A stretch of 64,000 nucleotides of DNA from Caulobacteraceae bacterium UBA3198 (GTDB lineage Bacteria > Pseudomonadota > Alphaproteobacteria > Caulobacterales > Caulobacteraceae): NCBI GenBank assembly GCA_002363865.1, contig DEWY01000013.1:186001-250000 (forward strand), in the 5' to 3' direction. The stretch's first letter is position 1. Every line of letters begins with the position of its first letter. Shown here in pieces: positions 8,928-17,523 of the stretch. A program made the position numbers and the translations under genes. Below the pieces are notes generated by a model. It did no database searches and was not told where the DNA came from. It was given only the letters and a program-made list of their open reading frames with translations.

Positions 8928-11258
8928 ATGCCAAATTCTCATCCCGATCAAGTTGTGAAGACAGCTGAAAGCGGCGAGGCGGTCGACCCAGTCTGCGGCA
9001 TGAGGGTGGAAATCGCCCAGGCGCGGCATGTGACCCACCATAACGGCCAGCCCCGTTACTTCTGCAGCGCCGGATGCCGGACCAAGTTCGAGGCTGACCC
9101 CCAGCGCTACCTGTCCCCCCGGGCGCCAGAGCCTCCGGCGCCTGCCGGGACGATCTACACCTGCCCCATGCATCCGGAGATCCGCCAGGAAGGTCCCGGC
9201 GCATGCCCTATCTGCGGCATGGCGTTGGAGCCCGACCTGGTCGCGGCTGAGGCTGAGCCCAATCACGAACTAAGCGACTTCACGCGGCGCGCCTGGATCG
9301 GCGGCGCCCTGGCCCTGCCGTTGTTTGCGCTGGAGATGGGCGCGCACCTGTTTGGATTGCATGCGCCCCTGCCCGAGGGCGTGGGGGCCTGGCTTCAGTT
9401 CGCCCTGGCGACGCCGGTGGTGTGGTGGGCTGGCTGGCCCTTTCTGCAGCGGGGGTGGCGGTCGTTGCGCACCCGTCAGCTTAACATGTTCACCCTGATC
9501 GCCTTGGGCGTGATGACGGCCTGGGTCTTCAGCGCCGTCGCGGTCCTGGCGCCCGGCTTGATCCCCCAGGCCTTCCGCAGCGCCCAGGGGGAGCCGCCGC
9601 TCTATTTTGAGGCTGCGGCGGTGATCGTGGTTCTGGTCCTGATCGGCCAGATTCTGGAGCTGCGCGCCCGGGAGCGGACCTCGGGGGCTCTGCGCGCCCT
9701 GCTGAACCTCGCTCCCAAGACCGCCCTTCGGGTCGACGCCGACGGGGAGGATACTGAAGTTTCAGTCGATCAGATCGCCCCCGGTGACCGGCTGCGGGTC
9801 CGTCCCGGCGAAAAGATCGCCGTCGATGGCGAGGTGATCGAGGGGCGCGCCGCGGTGGACGAGTCGCTGATCACCGGTGAGTCCCTGCCCGTCACCAAAC
9901 AGGTCGGCGACAAGGTCTCCGCCGGCGCCCTGAACACAACGGGCGGCTTCGTCATGCGGGCGGAGAAGGTCGGCGCCGAGACCCTTCTGGCTCAGATCGT
10001 GCAGCTGGTGGCGCAGGCTCAGCGCAGCCGGGCGCCGATCCAGCGGCTGGCTGACCAGGTGGCGGGATGGTTCGTGCCTGCGGTGGTCGCAATCGCGGTC
10101 GCCGCCTTCATCGGCTGGAGCCTTCTGGGGCCAGAGCCCCGTCTGGCCTACGCCCTGGTGGCGGCGGTCTCGGTGCTGATCATCGCCTGTCCATGCGCCC
10201 TCGGGCTGGCCACGCCGATCTCGATCATGGTGGGCGTGGGCCGGGGGGCCCAGGCCGGCGTTCTGATCCGTTCGGCCGAAGCCCTTGAGCGTCTGGAGAA
10301 GGTCGACACCCTGGTCGTCGACAAGACCGGCACCCTGACCGAGGGTCGTCCCGACGTGGTCGCGGTGGTCCCCGCCAAAGGGGTCGGGGAAGACGACCTC
10401 CTGCGGCTCACGGCCAGCCTGGAACGCTCAAGCGAGCACCCCTTGGGCGTGGCTATCGTGCGCGCCGCCCAGGCCCGCAGCCTGTCCTTGAGCGCCGCAA
10501 CCGAGTTCGACTCCCCCATCGGCCGGGGCGTCCTCGGCCAGGTGGAAGGCCGCGCCGTCGCGGTCGGCAGCGCAGCATTTCTTGCTGACCAGGGCGTGTC
10601 GGCGGCCTCCCTGACCGAGGCTTCCGAGGTCCACCGGCGGCAGGGGGCCACCGTGGTCTTCGTCGCCCTGGATGGGGCCCTGGCGGGCCTCATCGCCATT
10701 GCGGACCCGGTCAAGGAGAGCGCAGGCCCGGCCATCACCGCCCTGCACGCCGCCGGCCTCCGCATCCTGATGCTGACCGGCGACAATGAGATCACGGCCC
10801 AGGCCGTCGCCGCGCGCCTGGGGATCGATGAGGTGCGGGCCGATGTGTCCCCCCAGGACAAGGCGCGCATTGTCGCTGATCTGCGCAAGGCCGGGCGGGT
10901 GGTGGCCATGGCGGGCGACGGCGTCAACGACGCCCCGGCCCTGGCCAGCGCCGACGTGGGAATCGCCATGGGCGCCGGCGCCGATGTCGCCATCGAGAGC
11001 GCGGCGGTGACCTTGCTCAACGGAGATCTGTCAGGGGTCATGCGGGCGGTCGGTCTGTCGCGCGCTGTGATGGGCAATATCCGCCAGAATCTGGTGTTCG
11101 CCTTCGCTTACAACGCAGCTGGCGTCCCCCTGGCGGCAGGTCTGCTCTATCCGGTCTTTGGCCTGCTGTTGTCTCCCGCGATCGCGGCGCTGGCCATGTC
11201 GCTTTCCTCGGTCAGCGTGGTGGGCAACGCCCTGCGCCTGCGGGGCCTTAAGCTCTAG
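8928..11258 (+). CDS. copA: Copper-exporting P1B-type ATPase with YHS and heavy-metal-binding domains
   Basis: P1B ATPase that pumps Cu(I) out of the cytoplasm. From ATG 8928 (776 aa; GGAGG six bases upstream) the domains are: YHS domain (about 17-62, VDPVCGM and YFCSAGC), a Cys/His heavy-metal-binding domain (about 77-102, YTCPMHPEI and CPICGMALEP), eight membrane helices with the ion-gate motif CPC at 421-423 (IIACPCALGLATP), the actuator motif TGES (317-320), the phosphorylation site D465 in DKTGTLTEG, the nucleotide-domain SEHPLG and the hinge GDGVNDAPAL. The N-terminus has YHS and HMBD modules rather than the usual ferredoxin-like HMA domains. The neighbouring csoR gene and operator point to copper; silver is a possible second substrate. 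Confidence 0.93.
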   Translation: MPNSHPDQVVKTAESGEAVDPVCGMRVEIAQARHVTHHNGQPRYFCSAGCRTKFEADPQRYLSPRAPEPPAPAGTIYTCPMHPEIRQEGPGACPICGMALEPDLVAAEAEPNHELSDFTRRAWIGGALALPLFALEMGAHLFGLHAPLPEGVGAWLQFALATPVVWWAGWPFLQRGWRSLRTRQLNMFTLIALGVMTAWVFSAVAVLAPGLIPQAFRSAQGEPPLYFEAAAVIVVLVLIGQILELRARERTSGALRALLNLAPKTALRVDADGEDTEVSVDQIAPGDRLRVRPGEKIAVDGEVIEGRAAVDESLITGESLPVTKQVGDKVSAGALNTTGGFVMRAEKVGAETLLAQIVQLVAQAQRSRAPIQRLADQVAGWFVPAVVAIAVAAFIGWSLLGPEPRLAYALVAAVSVLIIACPCALGLATPISIMVGVGRGAQAGVLIRSAEALERLEKVDTLVVDKTGTLTEGRPDVVAVVPAKGVGEDDLLRLTASLERSSEHPLGVAIVRAAQARSLSLSAATEFDSPIGRGVLGQVEGRAVAVGSAAFLADQGVSAASLTEASEVHRRQGATVVFVALDGALAGLIAIADPVKESAGPAITALHAAGLRILMLTGDNEITAQAVAARLGIDEVRADVSPQDKARIVADLRKAGRVVAMAGDGVNDAPALASADVGIAMGAGADVAIESAAVTLLNGDLSGVMRAVGLSRAVMGNIRQNLVFAFAYNAAGVPLAAGLLYPVFGLLLSPAIAALAMSLSSVSVVGNALRLRGLKL

Positions 11259-11341
11259 GCCCGGTCAAGGCGTCCTGGACGGCCGCCCCCCGCGCAGGCA
11301 TCTTCGCCGCCAACAAAAAATAAGTCCTCGGGGAGGGGGCC

Positions 11342-13036
11342 ATGCGTCTTGGATTGATGCTGCTGGCGCTGGGCTGGGTCCTGGCGCTCGGCGGCGGCTG
11401 GGCGGCTCATCTGGTGCAGACGTCGGGCGAGACAGAGGTGCGCGACGTCCGCTTTCCGGCCGCCGACGGGGCGCAGCTCAGCGGCCTCTTGTACCTGCCA
11501 GCCGACGCCACCGCTCAGGACCCGGCCCCTGCCGTGCTGCTCAGCCATGGCTATATCAACACCCGCGAGATGCAGTCGGCCTTCGCCATCGAACTGGCCC
11601 GGCGCGGCTTCGTGGTCCTGGCCATGGACATGTCCGGACACGGCTATTCGCAAGGGACGGTGGGCGCCAACGCCTTCGGCGGCCCTGCGGCCTTCGCCTA
11701 TCTCCAGGGCCTGCCTATGGTGGACGAGGCCAATATCGGCATGGCCGGCCACAGCCTCGGCGGGGCGCCGATCCTGTTTGCGGCCAAGGCCAATCCAGAC
11801 GGCTACCGCTCCATGGTGTTGGTAGGTTCGACGCCTGGCATCTTTGGCGCGCCGGAGGGGGAAGGGCGCGCCTTTCCGCGCAATCTGGCGGTGGTTTTCG
11901 GCCAATATGACGAGTTTCCCGACCTGATGTGGCAGGTCCCCACCGGCGGCGACATCGTAAATGCGTCCAAGCTCAAGGCGCTGTTCGCCACCGATGCTCC
12001 GGTTGAGCCTGGCCGCATCTATGGCGACATCGCCGCCGGCGACGCCCGCTGGCTGCAGGTTCCGCCGATCACTCACCCATGGGAGCATTTCTCCGGCTCC
12101 GGCGTCGGCGCGACGGTGGATTGGCTGCAGCAGACCCTGGAGGGCGAGGCCCGTCCCCTGCCGGCTGACAATCAGATCTGGTTCTGGAAGGAACTGGGGA
12201 CCGGCGCGGGCCTGGTCGGGGCCGTTCTCCTGATGCTGGGGACCTTCCAGGTTCTCAGCCGGTTCGCCAACCTGCCTGCCGCCGAGCCTCGGGAGGAGGG
12301 ACGCAATCGCCGCTGGTGGATCGTCTTCGTCCTGACGGCGGCGGTTCCGGCCCTGACCTACTTCCCGTTCATGGCCCTTGGCCAGCTGTTCGCCGCAGGC
12401 CCCCTCTTTCCCCAGCAGGTCACCAACCAGCTGCTGGCCTGGGCCCTGCTGAACGGCCTCATCACCCTTGTGCTGGCCCTGTTCGTCCGGGGGCCCGCGC
12501 CGCGTTTCCAGCACCGCTGGCTGGTGGCGCCCCTGATCGCCGCGGCCTCGGTGGGCATGGCCTACTGTGCGGTGCTCGCCTGCGACGCTCTGTTCAAGAC
12601 CGACTTCCGGTTCTGGGTCCTGGCGCTGAAACCCCTGGACAGTCGGCAGGCGGCCTATGCTCTGGCCTATGCCGGCCCCTGGATCCTGTTCTTCCTGGTC
12701 AGCCAGCGGGCGGTGGCCGCGCGCCTAAGCCTGAAGGGCCAGGGGGCGGGCGCGGAGATGGCCGCCTGGGCGGGCGCCCTGAGCCTAGGCTTCGTCGTGC
12801 TGCTCATCCTGGAGTACGGCGCCCTGTTTCTGACCGGAAGGCTGTTCACCCCGGCCGAGCCGCTGAACACCATCATCGCGATCCAGTTCGCCCCGCTTCT
12901 GGCCCTCATCGGCCTGATCGGCGCCTTCGCCTATCGGCGGTCCAACTCCTATGTCCCGGGCGCGGTGGTCTGCGGCCTGTTCATCACCTGGTACATTGTC
13001 GGCGGCACCGCCACCCACTGGGCGCCTGGGGCCTAG
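11342..13036 (+). CDS. Membrane-embedded alpha/beta hydrolase of unknown substrate
   Basis: A two-part protein of 564 residues. An N-terminal membrane anchor or signal (MRLGLMLLALGWVLALGGGW) leads to an alpha/beta-hydrolase domain (about 35-265) with SHGYINTRE as the oxyanion-hole region, the nucleophile elbow GHSLGG near residue 138 and a candidate histidine in ITHPWEHF near 245. From residue 285 on there are about eight hydrophobic helices ending at the C-terminus (WYIVGGTATHW). Prokaryotic hydrolases of this build exist but their substrates are unknown to me. The gene starts 83 bases after copA on the same strand with a GGGGAGGGGG ribosome binding site, so read-through from the copper promoter is possible. 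A palindromic repeat element overlaps its stop codon. Confidence 0.8.
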   Translation: MRLGLMLLALGWVLALGGGWAAHLVQTSGETEVRDVRFPAADGAQLSGLLYLPADATAQDPAPAVLLSHGYINTREMQSAFAIELARRGFVVLAMDMSGHGYSQGTVGANAFGGPAAFAYLQGLPMVDEANIGMAGHSLGGAPILFAAKANPDGYRSMVLVGSTPGIFGAPEGEGRAFPRNLAVVFGQYDEFPDLMWQVPTGGDIVNASKLKALFATDAPVEPGRIYGDIAAGDARWLQVPPITHPWEHFSGSGVGATVDWLQQTLEGEARPLPADNQIWFWKELGTGAGLVGAVLLMLGTFQVLSRFANLPAAEPREEGRNRRWWIVFVLTAAVPALTYFPFMALGQLFAAGPLFPQQVTNQLLAWALLNGLITLVLALFVRGPAPRFQHRWLVAPLIAAASVGMAYCAVLACDALFKTDFRFWVLALKPLDSRQAAYALAYAGPWILFFLVSQRAVAARLSLKGQGAGAEMAAWAGALSLGFVVLLILEYGALFLTGRLFTPAEPLNTIIAIQFAPLLALIGLIGAFAYRRSNSYVPGAVVCGLFITWYIVGGTATHWAPGA

Positions 13037-13083
13037 AGCGCGTTCCGATAAGTGGGAACCGGTTATCGGAACAAAGCGCGCTC
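13035..13083. repeat. Palindromic intergenic element A
   Basis: A 49-base near-palindrome that begins on the stop codon of the membrane hydrolase: outer arms GAGCGCG / CGCGCTC and inner arms GTTCCGATAA (13042-13051) / TTATCGGAAC (13063-13072), with GGGAACCGG between. The core resembles palindromic elements seen between genes in many alphaproteobacteria (GTTCCGA...GTGGGAACCGGTT...TCGGA). It could fold as RNA or DNA. I noticed only this copy in the window. Confidence 0.7.
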
Positions 13084-13096
13084 AAGACTTAGAGTT

Positions 13097-13147
13097 TAGA
13101 GCCTGATTCAACGATCAGACGGTTCCGTCTGATCGCATCAGGCTCTA
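13097..13147. repeat. Palindromic intergenic element B
   Basis: A second, different palindrome 14 bases after element A: outer arms TAGAGCCTGAT (13097-13107) and ATCAGGCTCTA (13137-13147), inner arms GATCAGACGG (13113-13122) and CCGTCTGATC (13125-13134) separated by TT. It runs into the stop codon of the SufR-like gene. Together, A and B fill the whole gap between two converging genes and may end transcription in both directions, but there is no T-run. Confidence 0.7.
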
Positions 13148-13765
13148 GGGCGGCGTCACCAGATAGGCGCATCGTCGCGCGCCCTGCAGGATGTGATCGA
13201 TCCGATCGACCGTCGCCGGGGCCAGCGCCTCGCGGAACAGGGTGAGTTCGGAACGGCAGAAGCCCTGGCAGGCGGTGGCGGCCGCACAGATGGGGCAGTG
13301 GTTCTCCACCAGCACATAGGTCCCATCGCCGGCCGATGACCACTCGGCCATATAGCCCTCGGCGGCGCGCAGCCGCGTCAGGCGGTCCAGCCGGGCCTCG
13401 AGATCGGCGTCGGCGGCCAGGGCGGCCATGTAGAGATTGCGGCTGGCGTCTTCGCGCCGACGGATCAGGCGGTCCAGGCCGGCAGGCCCAAACTCCTCGC
13501 GCACCGCCTCCAGCAGCTCCACCGTCACCTGAGCGTGGGCGTCGGGGAACCGCGCATGGCCAGCTGCGGTCAGGTTCCACACCGCGCCGGGTCGCCCCAC
13601 GCCGCCGCGGGCCTGTTCGCCGGCCAGCAGTCCCTGGGCCGCCAGCTTGTCGGTCTGCAGCCGCACCGCCTGACGGGTGACGCCGAGGTGAGCGGCCAGC
13701 TCCGCCGTGCTGGCCGGGCCGCCGGTCTTCAGGCGCAAGAGGATGGCGTCGGCGGGCGCGGTCAT
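13145..13765 (-). CDS. SufR-like transcriptional regulator with C-terminal cysteine cluster
   Basis: Winged helix-turn-helix regulator. From ATG 13765 (206 aa) the HTH spans about 5-75 (AELAAHLGVTRQAVRLQTDKLAAQGLL). The C-terminal part holds cysteines arranged as HCPICAAATACQGFCRSEL and a last one in RRCAYLV, the arrangement seen in SufR-type [Fe-S] sensing regulators, where they hold a cluster. A TTG start at 13795 would add ten residues; I prefer the ATG, which leaves a 101-base divergent promoter region. It faces a drug-efflux MFS gene and an 11-base inverted repeat lies between them. It probably controls itself and the transporter in response to redox or Fe-S status; regulation of suf genes is not supported by the context. 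Confidence 0.8.
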   Translation of the reverse strand: MTAPADAILLRLKTGGPASTAELAAHLGVTRQAVRLQTDKLAAQGLLAGEQARGGVGRPGAVWNLTAAGHARFPDAHAQVTVELLEAVREEFGPAGLDRLIRRREDASRNLYMAALAADADLEARLDRLTRLRAAEGYMAEWSSAGDGTYVLVENHCPICAAATACQGFCRSELTLFREALAPATVDRIDHILQGARRCAYLVTPP

Positions 13766-13800
13766 GGGCCGGGGCAAGGTCTCTTGATTTGACAAATATC

Positions 13801-13854
13801 AGCTTGCGAAAGCATCGCCGGGGGACTAGCCAGGGTCAAGTTTTTTCGCAAGCT
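13801..13854. promoter_or_regulatory. Candidate operator of the SufR-like regulator
   Basis: Perfect inverted repeat AGCTTGCGAAA (13801-13811) and TTTCGCAAGCT (13844-13854) separated by 32 bases in the space between the divergent regulator and MFS genes. A consensus -35 TTGACA (13789-13794, plus) lies just before the left arm, and a TTGACC (13839-13834, minus) lies between the arms, so bound regulator could block both promoters. The arms are about five helical turns apart, centre to centre 43 bases. Confidence 0.55.
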
Positions 13855-13866
13855 CCAGGTTGTCGA

Positions 13867-15291
13867 ATGCCGCCCACAGCGCCTGTCCCCGGCAGCTGGA
13901 AAGATGTCCTGGCCGAAGGCCGGTTCGCCCAGTTCGTGCTGATCTGCCTGGCGGTGTGGCTGCATGCGGCCGACAGCCTGGTCACCGCCACCATCATGCC
14001 CAGCGTCGGGGCCGATCTCGGCGGCTACGCCTACTTCGGCTGGGCGACGGCGGGCTTCCTGCTCGGCTCGGTGGTGGCCGGCGCCAGCGCCGGATGGCTG
14101 ACCGGACGAACGGGATTGCGCCAGGCCTTCGTCCTGTCGGCGGTGATCTACGCCTTCGGCTGCCTCATGAGCGCCGCGGCGCCCGACATCTGGATGTTCC
14201 TGGCCGGCCGTCTGGTCCAGGGGCTCGGCGGCGGCTGGCTGGCCGGATTCAGCTCGGTGGCCATCGGCCTGCTGTTTCCCGATCGAACCCTGCCCCGGGT
14301 CTATGCGGCGGCCACCGGCATCTGGGGGATCGCCACCCTGATCGGCCCCTTGCTGGGCGGAGTCTTCGCCGATGCTGGCCTGTGGCGGTGGGCCTTCTGG
14401 TCCTTCGTCATCCAGGGGCTGATGGTCGCCGGCGCGGCGCTGTTCCTGCTGCCCAAGGGCGAAAAGGGGGAGGGGGGCGGCGTGCCCGCCCTGCAGCTCC
14501 TGCTGATCGCCGCCGGGGTCGGGGCCATCGCCGCGGCCGATGTCCTGGGGGTCTTCAGCCTGGCGGTGGTGCTCATCGCCGTCGGCCTGGGGGTGCTGGC
14601 CCTGAGCGTCCGGATCGACGCGAGAGCCAAGGTGCGGCTGCTGCCGGTCAGCTCCGGGGATTTCCGCACCATCGGCGGTCTCGGCTTCGCCACCATGTTC
14701 CTGATGACGGCGGCCTCCATGGGATTCACCGTCTATGGCCCGGCCATCCTGCAGACCACCCGGGGCTATTCGGCGCTGGCGGCCGGCTATGTGATCGGGG
14801 TCGAGGCCCTGGCCTGGACGGCCTCGGCCCTGGCCATCGCCCACCTGACCGGCGTCTGGCGGGGGCGGATGGTGCGGCTTGGGGCGGTTCTGGCCGCCCT
14901 GGGCATTGGCCTGTGCGTCTTCGTGATCGCCGAGGGGCCGCTGTGGACCCTGATCCTGGCGGCCGTGCTGCTGGGCTCAGGCTTTGGCCTGTCCTCGGCC
15001 TTCATGAACCAGATGGTGCTCTCGGCCCTTCCAGCTGAGGAGCGCGGCCTGGGCGGCGGGGCGATCAACACCGTGCGCTTCACCGGCGCGGCAGTCGGCG
15101 CCGCCGTGGCAGGGGCCCTGGCTAATCTGGCCGGGTTCGGCGAGGCCCTGACCTATGCCAGCGCCAGCGCCGCAGCGCTCTGGGTGTTCGCCGCCGCCAC
15201 CCCGGTGGCGGCCGCGGCCATCTTCACCGCCTGGCGCCTCAGCCAGAGGCAGGATGCCGTGGGGGCTGTCCCCCAGCCGCTGGAAGCCTAG
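13867..15291 (+). CDS. MFS multidrug efflux transporter, DHA2-like
   Basis: Major facilitator protein of 474 residues from ATG 13867, with about 14 hydrophobic segments, as in DHA2 drug:H+ antiporters. Motif A-like GWLTGRTGLRQAFVLS follows helix 2, and the motif-C-like region GIWGIATLIGPLLGGVFADAGLWRWAFW region is clear in helices 5-6. A longer frame from TTG 13789 adds 26 residues with no family similarity and crosses the promoter region. It is divergent from the SufR-like regulator, which suggests local control. Its stop overlaps that of lysC on the other strand by four bases. The substrate cannot be read from the sequence. Confidence 0.85.
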   Translation: MPPTAPVPGSWKDVLAEGRFAQFVLICLAVWLHAADSLVTATIMPSVGADLGGYAYFGWATAGFLLGSVVAGASAGWLTGRTGLRQAFVLSAVIYAFGCLMSAAAPDIWMFLAGRLVQGLGGGWLAGFSSVAIGLLFPDRTLPRVYAAATGIWGIATLIGPLLGGVFADAGLWRWAFWSFVIQGLMVAGAALFLLPKGEKGEGGGVPALQLLLIAAGVGAIAAADVLGVFSLAVVLIAVGLGVLALSVRIDARAKVRLLPVSSGDFRTIGGLGFATMFLMTAASMGFTVYGPAILQTTRGYSALAAGYVIGVEALAWTASALAIAHLTGVWRGRMVRLGAVLAALGIGLCVFVIAEGPLWTLILAAVLLGSGFGLSSAFMNQMVLSALPAEERGLGGGAINTVRFTGAAVGAAVAGALANLAGFGEALTYASASAAALWVFAAATPVAAAAIFTAWRLSQRQDAVGAVPQPLEA

Positions 15292-16538
15292 AGCTTGTCC
15301 AGCTCATAGGCCGCGTGCAGGGCGCGCACGGCCAGCTCGGTATAGGCCGCGTCGATCAGCACGCTGATCTTGATCTCGCTGGTGGAGATCACCTGGATGT
15401 TGACGCCCTTGTCGGCCAGGGCGCCGAACATGGTCTTGGCCACCCCGGCATGGCTGCGCATGCCTACCCCGATGACCGAAACCTTGGCCACGTCCTCGTT
15501 CACCGCCACATCGTCGAAGCCGATGGCGCCTTGCGCCTGGCGCATGATCTCGATGGCGCGGGCGGCGTCGCGCTTGCCGACCGTGAACTCCATATTGGCG
15601 GTGTCCTGGGTGCGGGCGTGGCTCTGGACGATCATGTCCACATTCACATTGGCGTCGGCCAGCCGCCCGAAGATCTCCGAGGAGACCCCGGGATGGTCGG
15701 GCAGGCCGAAGACGCTGATCTTGGCTTCGTCGCGGCTATAGGCGACGCCGCTCACGATGCGCTTTTCCACGATCTCCTCCTCGTCGCAGACGATGGTGCC
15801 CTGACCGGGGGCCTCTCCGGGTTCTACGAAACTCGACAGCACGCGCACCGGCATGTGCTGGGCCATGGCCAGCTCCACCGAACGCGTCTGCAGCACCTTG
15901 GCGCCCAGGGACGCCATCTCCAGCATCTCTTCGAAGGAGATCTTCGAGAGCTTGCGGGCCTTGGATTCGATCCGCGGATCGGTGGTGTAGACCCCGTCCA
16001 CGTCGGTATAGATGTCGCAGCGCTCAGCTTTCAGGGCCGCGGCGATGGCCACGGCGCTGGTGTCTGAGCCGCCCCGGCCCAGGGTGGCGATGCGGCCCTC
16101 GCGGGTGACCCCCTGGAAGCCGGCGATCACGGCCACTTCGCCGGCATCCAGCGCTGCGGCCAGCTTTTCAGGCGGGATGTCCTCGATCCGGGCGCGGCCG
16201 TGGGCCTCGTCGGCGATGATCGGGATCTGCCAGCCCAGCCAGGAGCGCGCCGACAGGCCCATGTTCCGCAGAGTCATGGCCAGCAGGCCCGCCGTCACCT
16301 GTTCGCCAGAGGCGACCACGGTGTCGTACTCATCATCCGAGGGCGTCAGGCCCTGGGCGGCGGCGCCTGCGCCATCGGTCCAGGCGACCAGCTCATTGGT
16401 CTTGCCGGACATGGCCGAGACCACCACGGCCACGCGATGGCCGGCGGCCACTTCCGCAGCCACCAGCCGGCCCACGCGCCGGATACGCTCAAGGTCGGCC
16501 ACCGAGGTGCCGCCGAATTTCATCACCAGACGGGCCAC
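15288..16538 (-). CDS. lysC: Aspartate kinase
   Basis: Aspartokinase makes aspartyl-phosphate, the first step to lysine, threonine, methionine and diaminopimelate. The kinase domain starts with VMKFGGTSVAD and includes GFQGVTREGRIATLGRGGSD; two ACT domains (about 265-335 and 345-410) at the C-terminus bind feedback inhibitors. The start is taken at GTG 16538 (416 aa) because the family begins two to four residues before VMKFGG; the longer frame to 16598 adds an unrelated Arg-rich stretch. It is divergent from ubiG, as in many alphaproteobacteria. ptsP, its usual downstream partner there, is about 6.8 kb away in this genome. Confidence 0.96.
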   Translation of the reverse strand: MARLVMKFGGTSVADLERIRRVGRLVAAEVAAGHRVAVVVSAMSGKTNELVAWTDGAGAAAQGLTPSDDEYDTVVASGEQVTAGLLAMTLRNMGLSARSWLGWQIPIIADEAHGRARIEDIPPEKLAAALDAGEVAVIAGFQGVTREGRIATLGRGGSDTSAVAIAAALKAERCDIYTDVDGVYTTDPRIESKARKLSKISFEEMLEMASLGAKVLQTRSVELAMAQHMPVRVLSSFVEPGEAPGQGTIVCDEEEIVEKRIVSGVAYSRDEAKISVFGLPDHPGVSSEIFGRLADANVNVDMIVQSHARTQDTANMEFTVGKRDAARAIEIMRQAQGAIGFDDVAVNEDVAKVSVIGVGMRSHAGVAKTMFGALADKGVNIQVISTSEIKISVLIDAAYTELAVRALHAAYELDKL

Positions 16539-16697
16539 GTCGGATCGACCCCCGCTAAAGAAGGCCGCCCTTCTACCGACGGCCAAGCCGCGCTGCAACG
16601 TAACATTCAGCGGTCACAGTTAGCCTAAGCCCAGCCTGTATCGCCCCCGCGGCCGCCCGCCCTTCCGCAAGCCTCACCGCACGCTATATGTGAAGCC

Positions 16698-17456
16698 ATG
16701 TCCGCAAGTCCCGATCTTCGCTCCAGCATCGATCCCGAAGAGGTCGAACGCTTCTCCCGCATCGCCGCTGAATGGTGGGATCCGCACGGCAAATTCGCGC
16801 CGCTGCACCGGTTCAACCCCACCCGGCTTACCTTCATCCGCGATAAGGCCCTGGCGCAGTTTGGCCGCGATCCCCTGGCCCGGCGGCCTTTCGAGGGCCT
16901 GCGCCTGCTGGACATCGGCTGCGGTGGGGGACTGCTGTCGGAGCCCATGAGCCGGCTCGGCTTCACGGTGACCGGGGTCGACGCCTCGGAGCGAAACATC
17001 GGCACCGCCTCGACCCACGCCGCCGAGCAGGGGCTCTCCATCGATTACCGCTGCGCCACCGCCGAACAGCTGCTGGCGGAAGGCACGCCCCCCTTCGACG
17101 TGATCCTCAATATGGAGGTCATTGAGCATGTGGCTGACCCTGGCGAGTACCTGCGCAGCTGCGCCCAGCTGCTGGCGCCCGGCGGCATCATGATCGTCGC
17201 CACCCTGAACCGCACCCTGAAGGCCCTGGCCCTGGCCAAGGTAGGCGCCGAATATGTGCTGCGCTGGCTGCCGGCTGGCACGCACGACTGGCGCAAGTTC
17301 CTCAAGCCCGAGGAACTGCGCGGCTTCCTGGCGGGGGAGGGCGTGCAGGTCGACGGCCCCTATGGGGTAGTCTTCAACCCGATCACCGGCCGCTGGTCCC
17401 AGGCCCGGGACAGCGAGGTCAACTACATGATGACGGTGACTCGCACTGCGGCCTGA
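16698..17456 (+). CDS. ubiG: Ubiquinone biosynthesis O-methyltransferase
   Basis: UbiG carries out both O-methylations in ubiquinone synthesis using S-adenosylmethionine. Residues 1-60 include the family start IDPEEVERFSRIAAEWWDP; the SAM-binding motif I is LLDIGCGGGLLSEP (about 71-84), motif post-I is VTGVDAS, and NMEVIEHVADP follows near residue 137. Length 252 is normal. A -10-like GCTATATG at 16683-16690 lies only a few bases before the ATG, so the mRNA may be nearly leaderless. It is transcribed away from lysC. Confidence 0.96.
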   Translation: MSASPDLRSSIDPEEVERFSRIAAEWWDPHGKFAPLHRFNPTRLTFIRDKALAQFGRDPLARRPFEGLRLLDIGCGGGLLSEPMSRLGFTVTGVDASERNIGTASTHAAEQGLSIDYRCATAEQLLAEGTPPFDVILNMEVIEHVADPGEYLRSCAQLLAPGGIMIVATLNRTLKALALAKVGAEYVLRWLPAGTHDWRKFLKPEELRGFLAGEGVQVDGPYGVVFNPITGRWSQARDSEVNYMMTVTRTAA

Positions 17457-17523
17457 CTTTCGGCGAACCCGGACCGCGGCTTGAGCGTTGATGGCTGCAA
17501 TCAGGCTAGACTAGGAGTTTCGT

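Noticed and set aside
13789..13866. TTG start for the MFS transporter at 13789
   Set aside because: It would put the operator and promoter inside the coding region and add 26 basic residues foreign to the family; ATG 13867 fits the family start.
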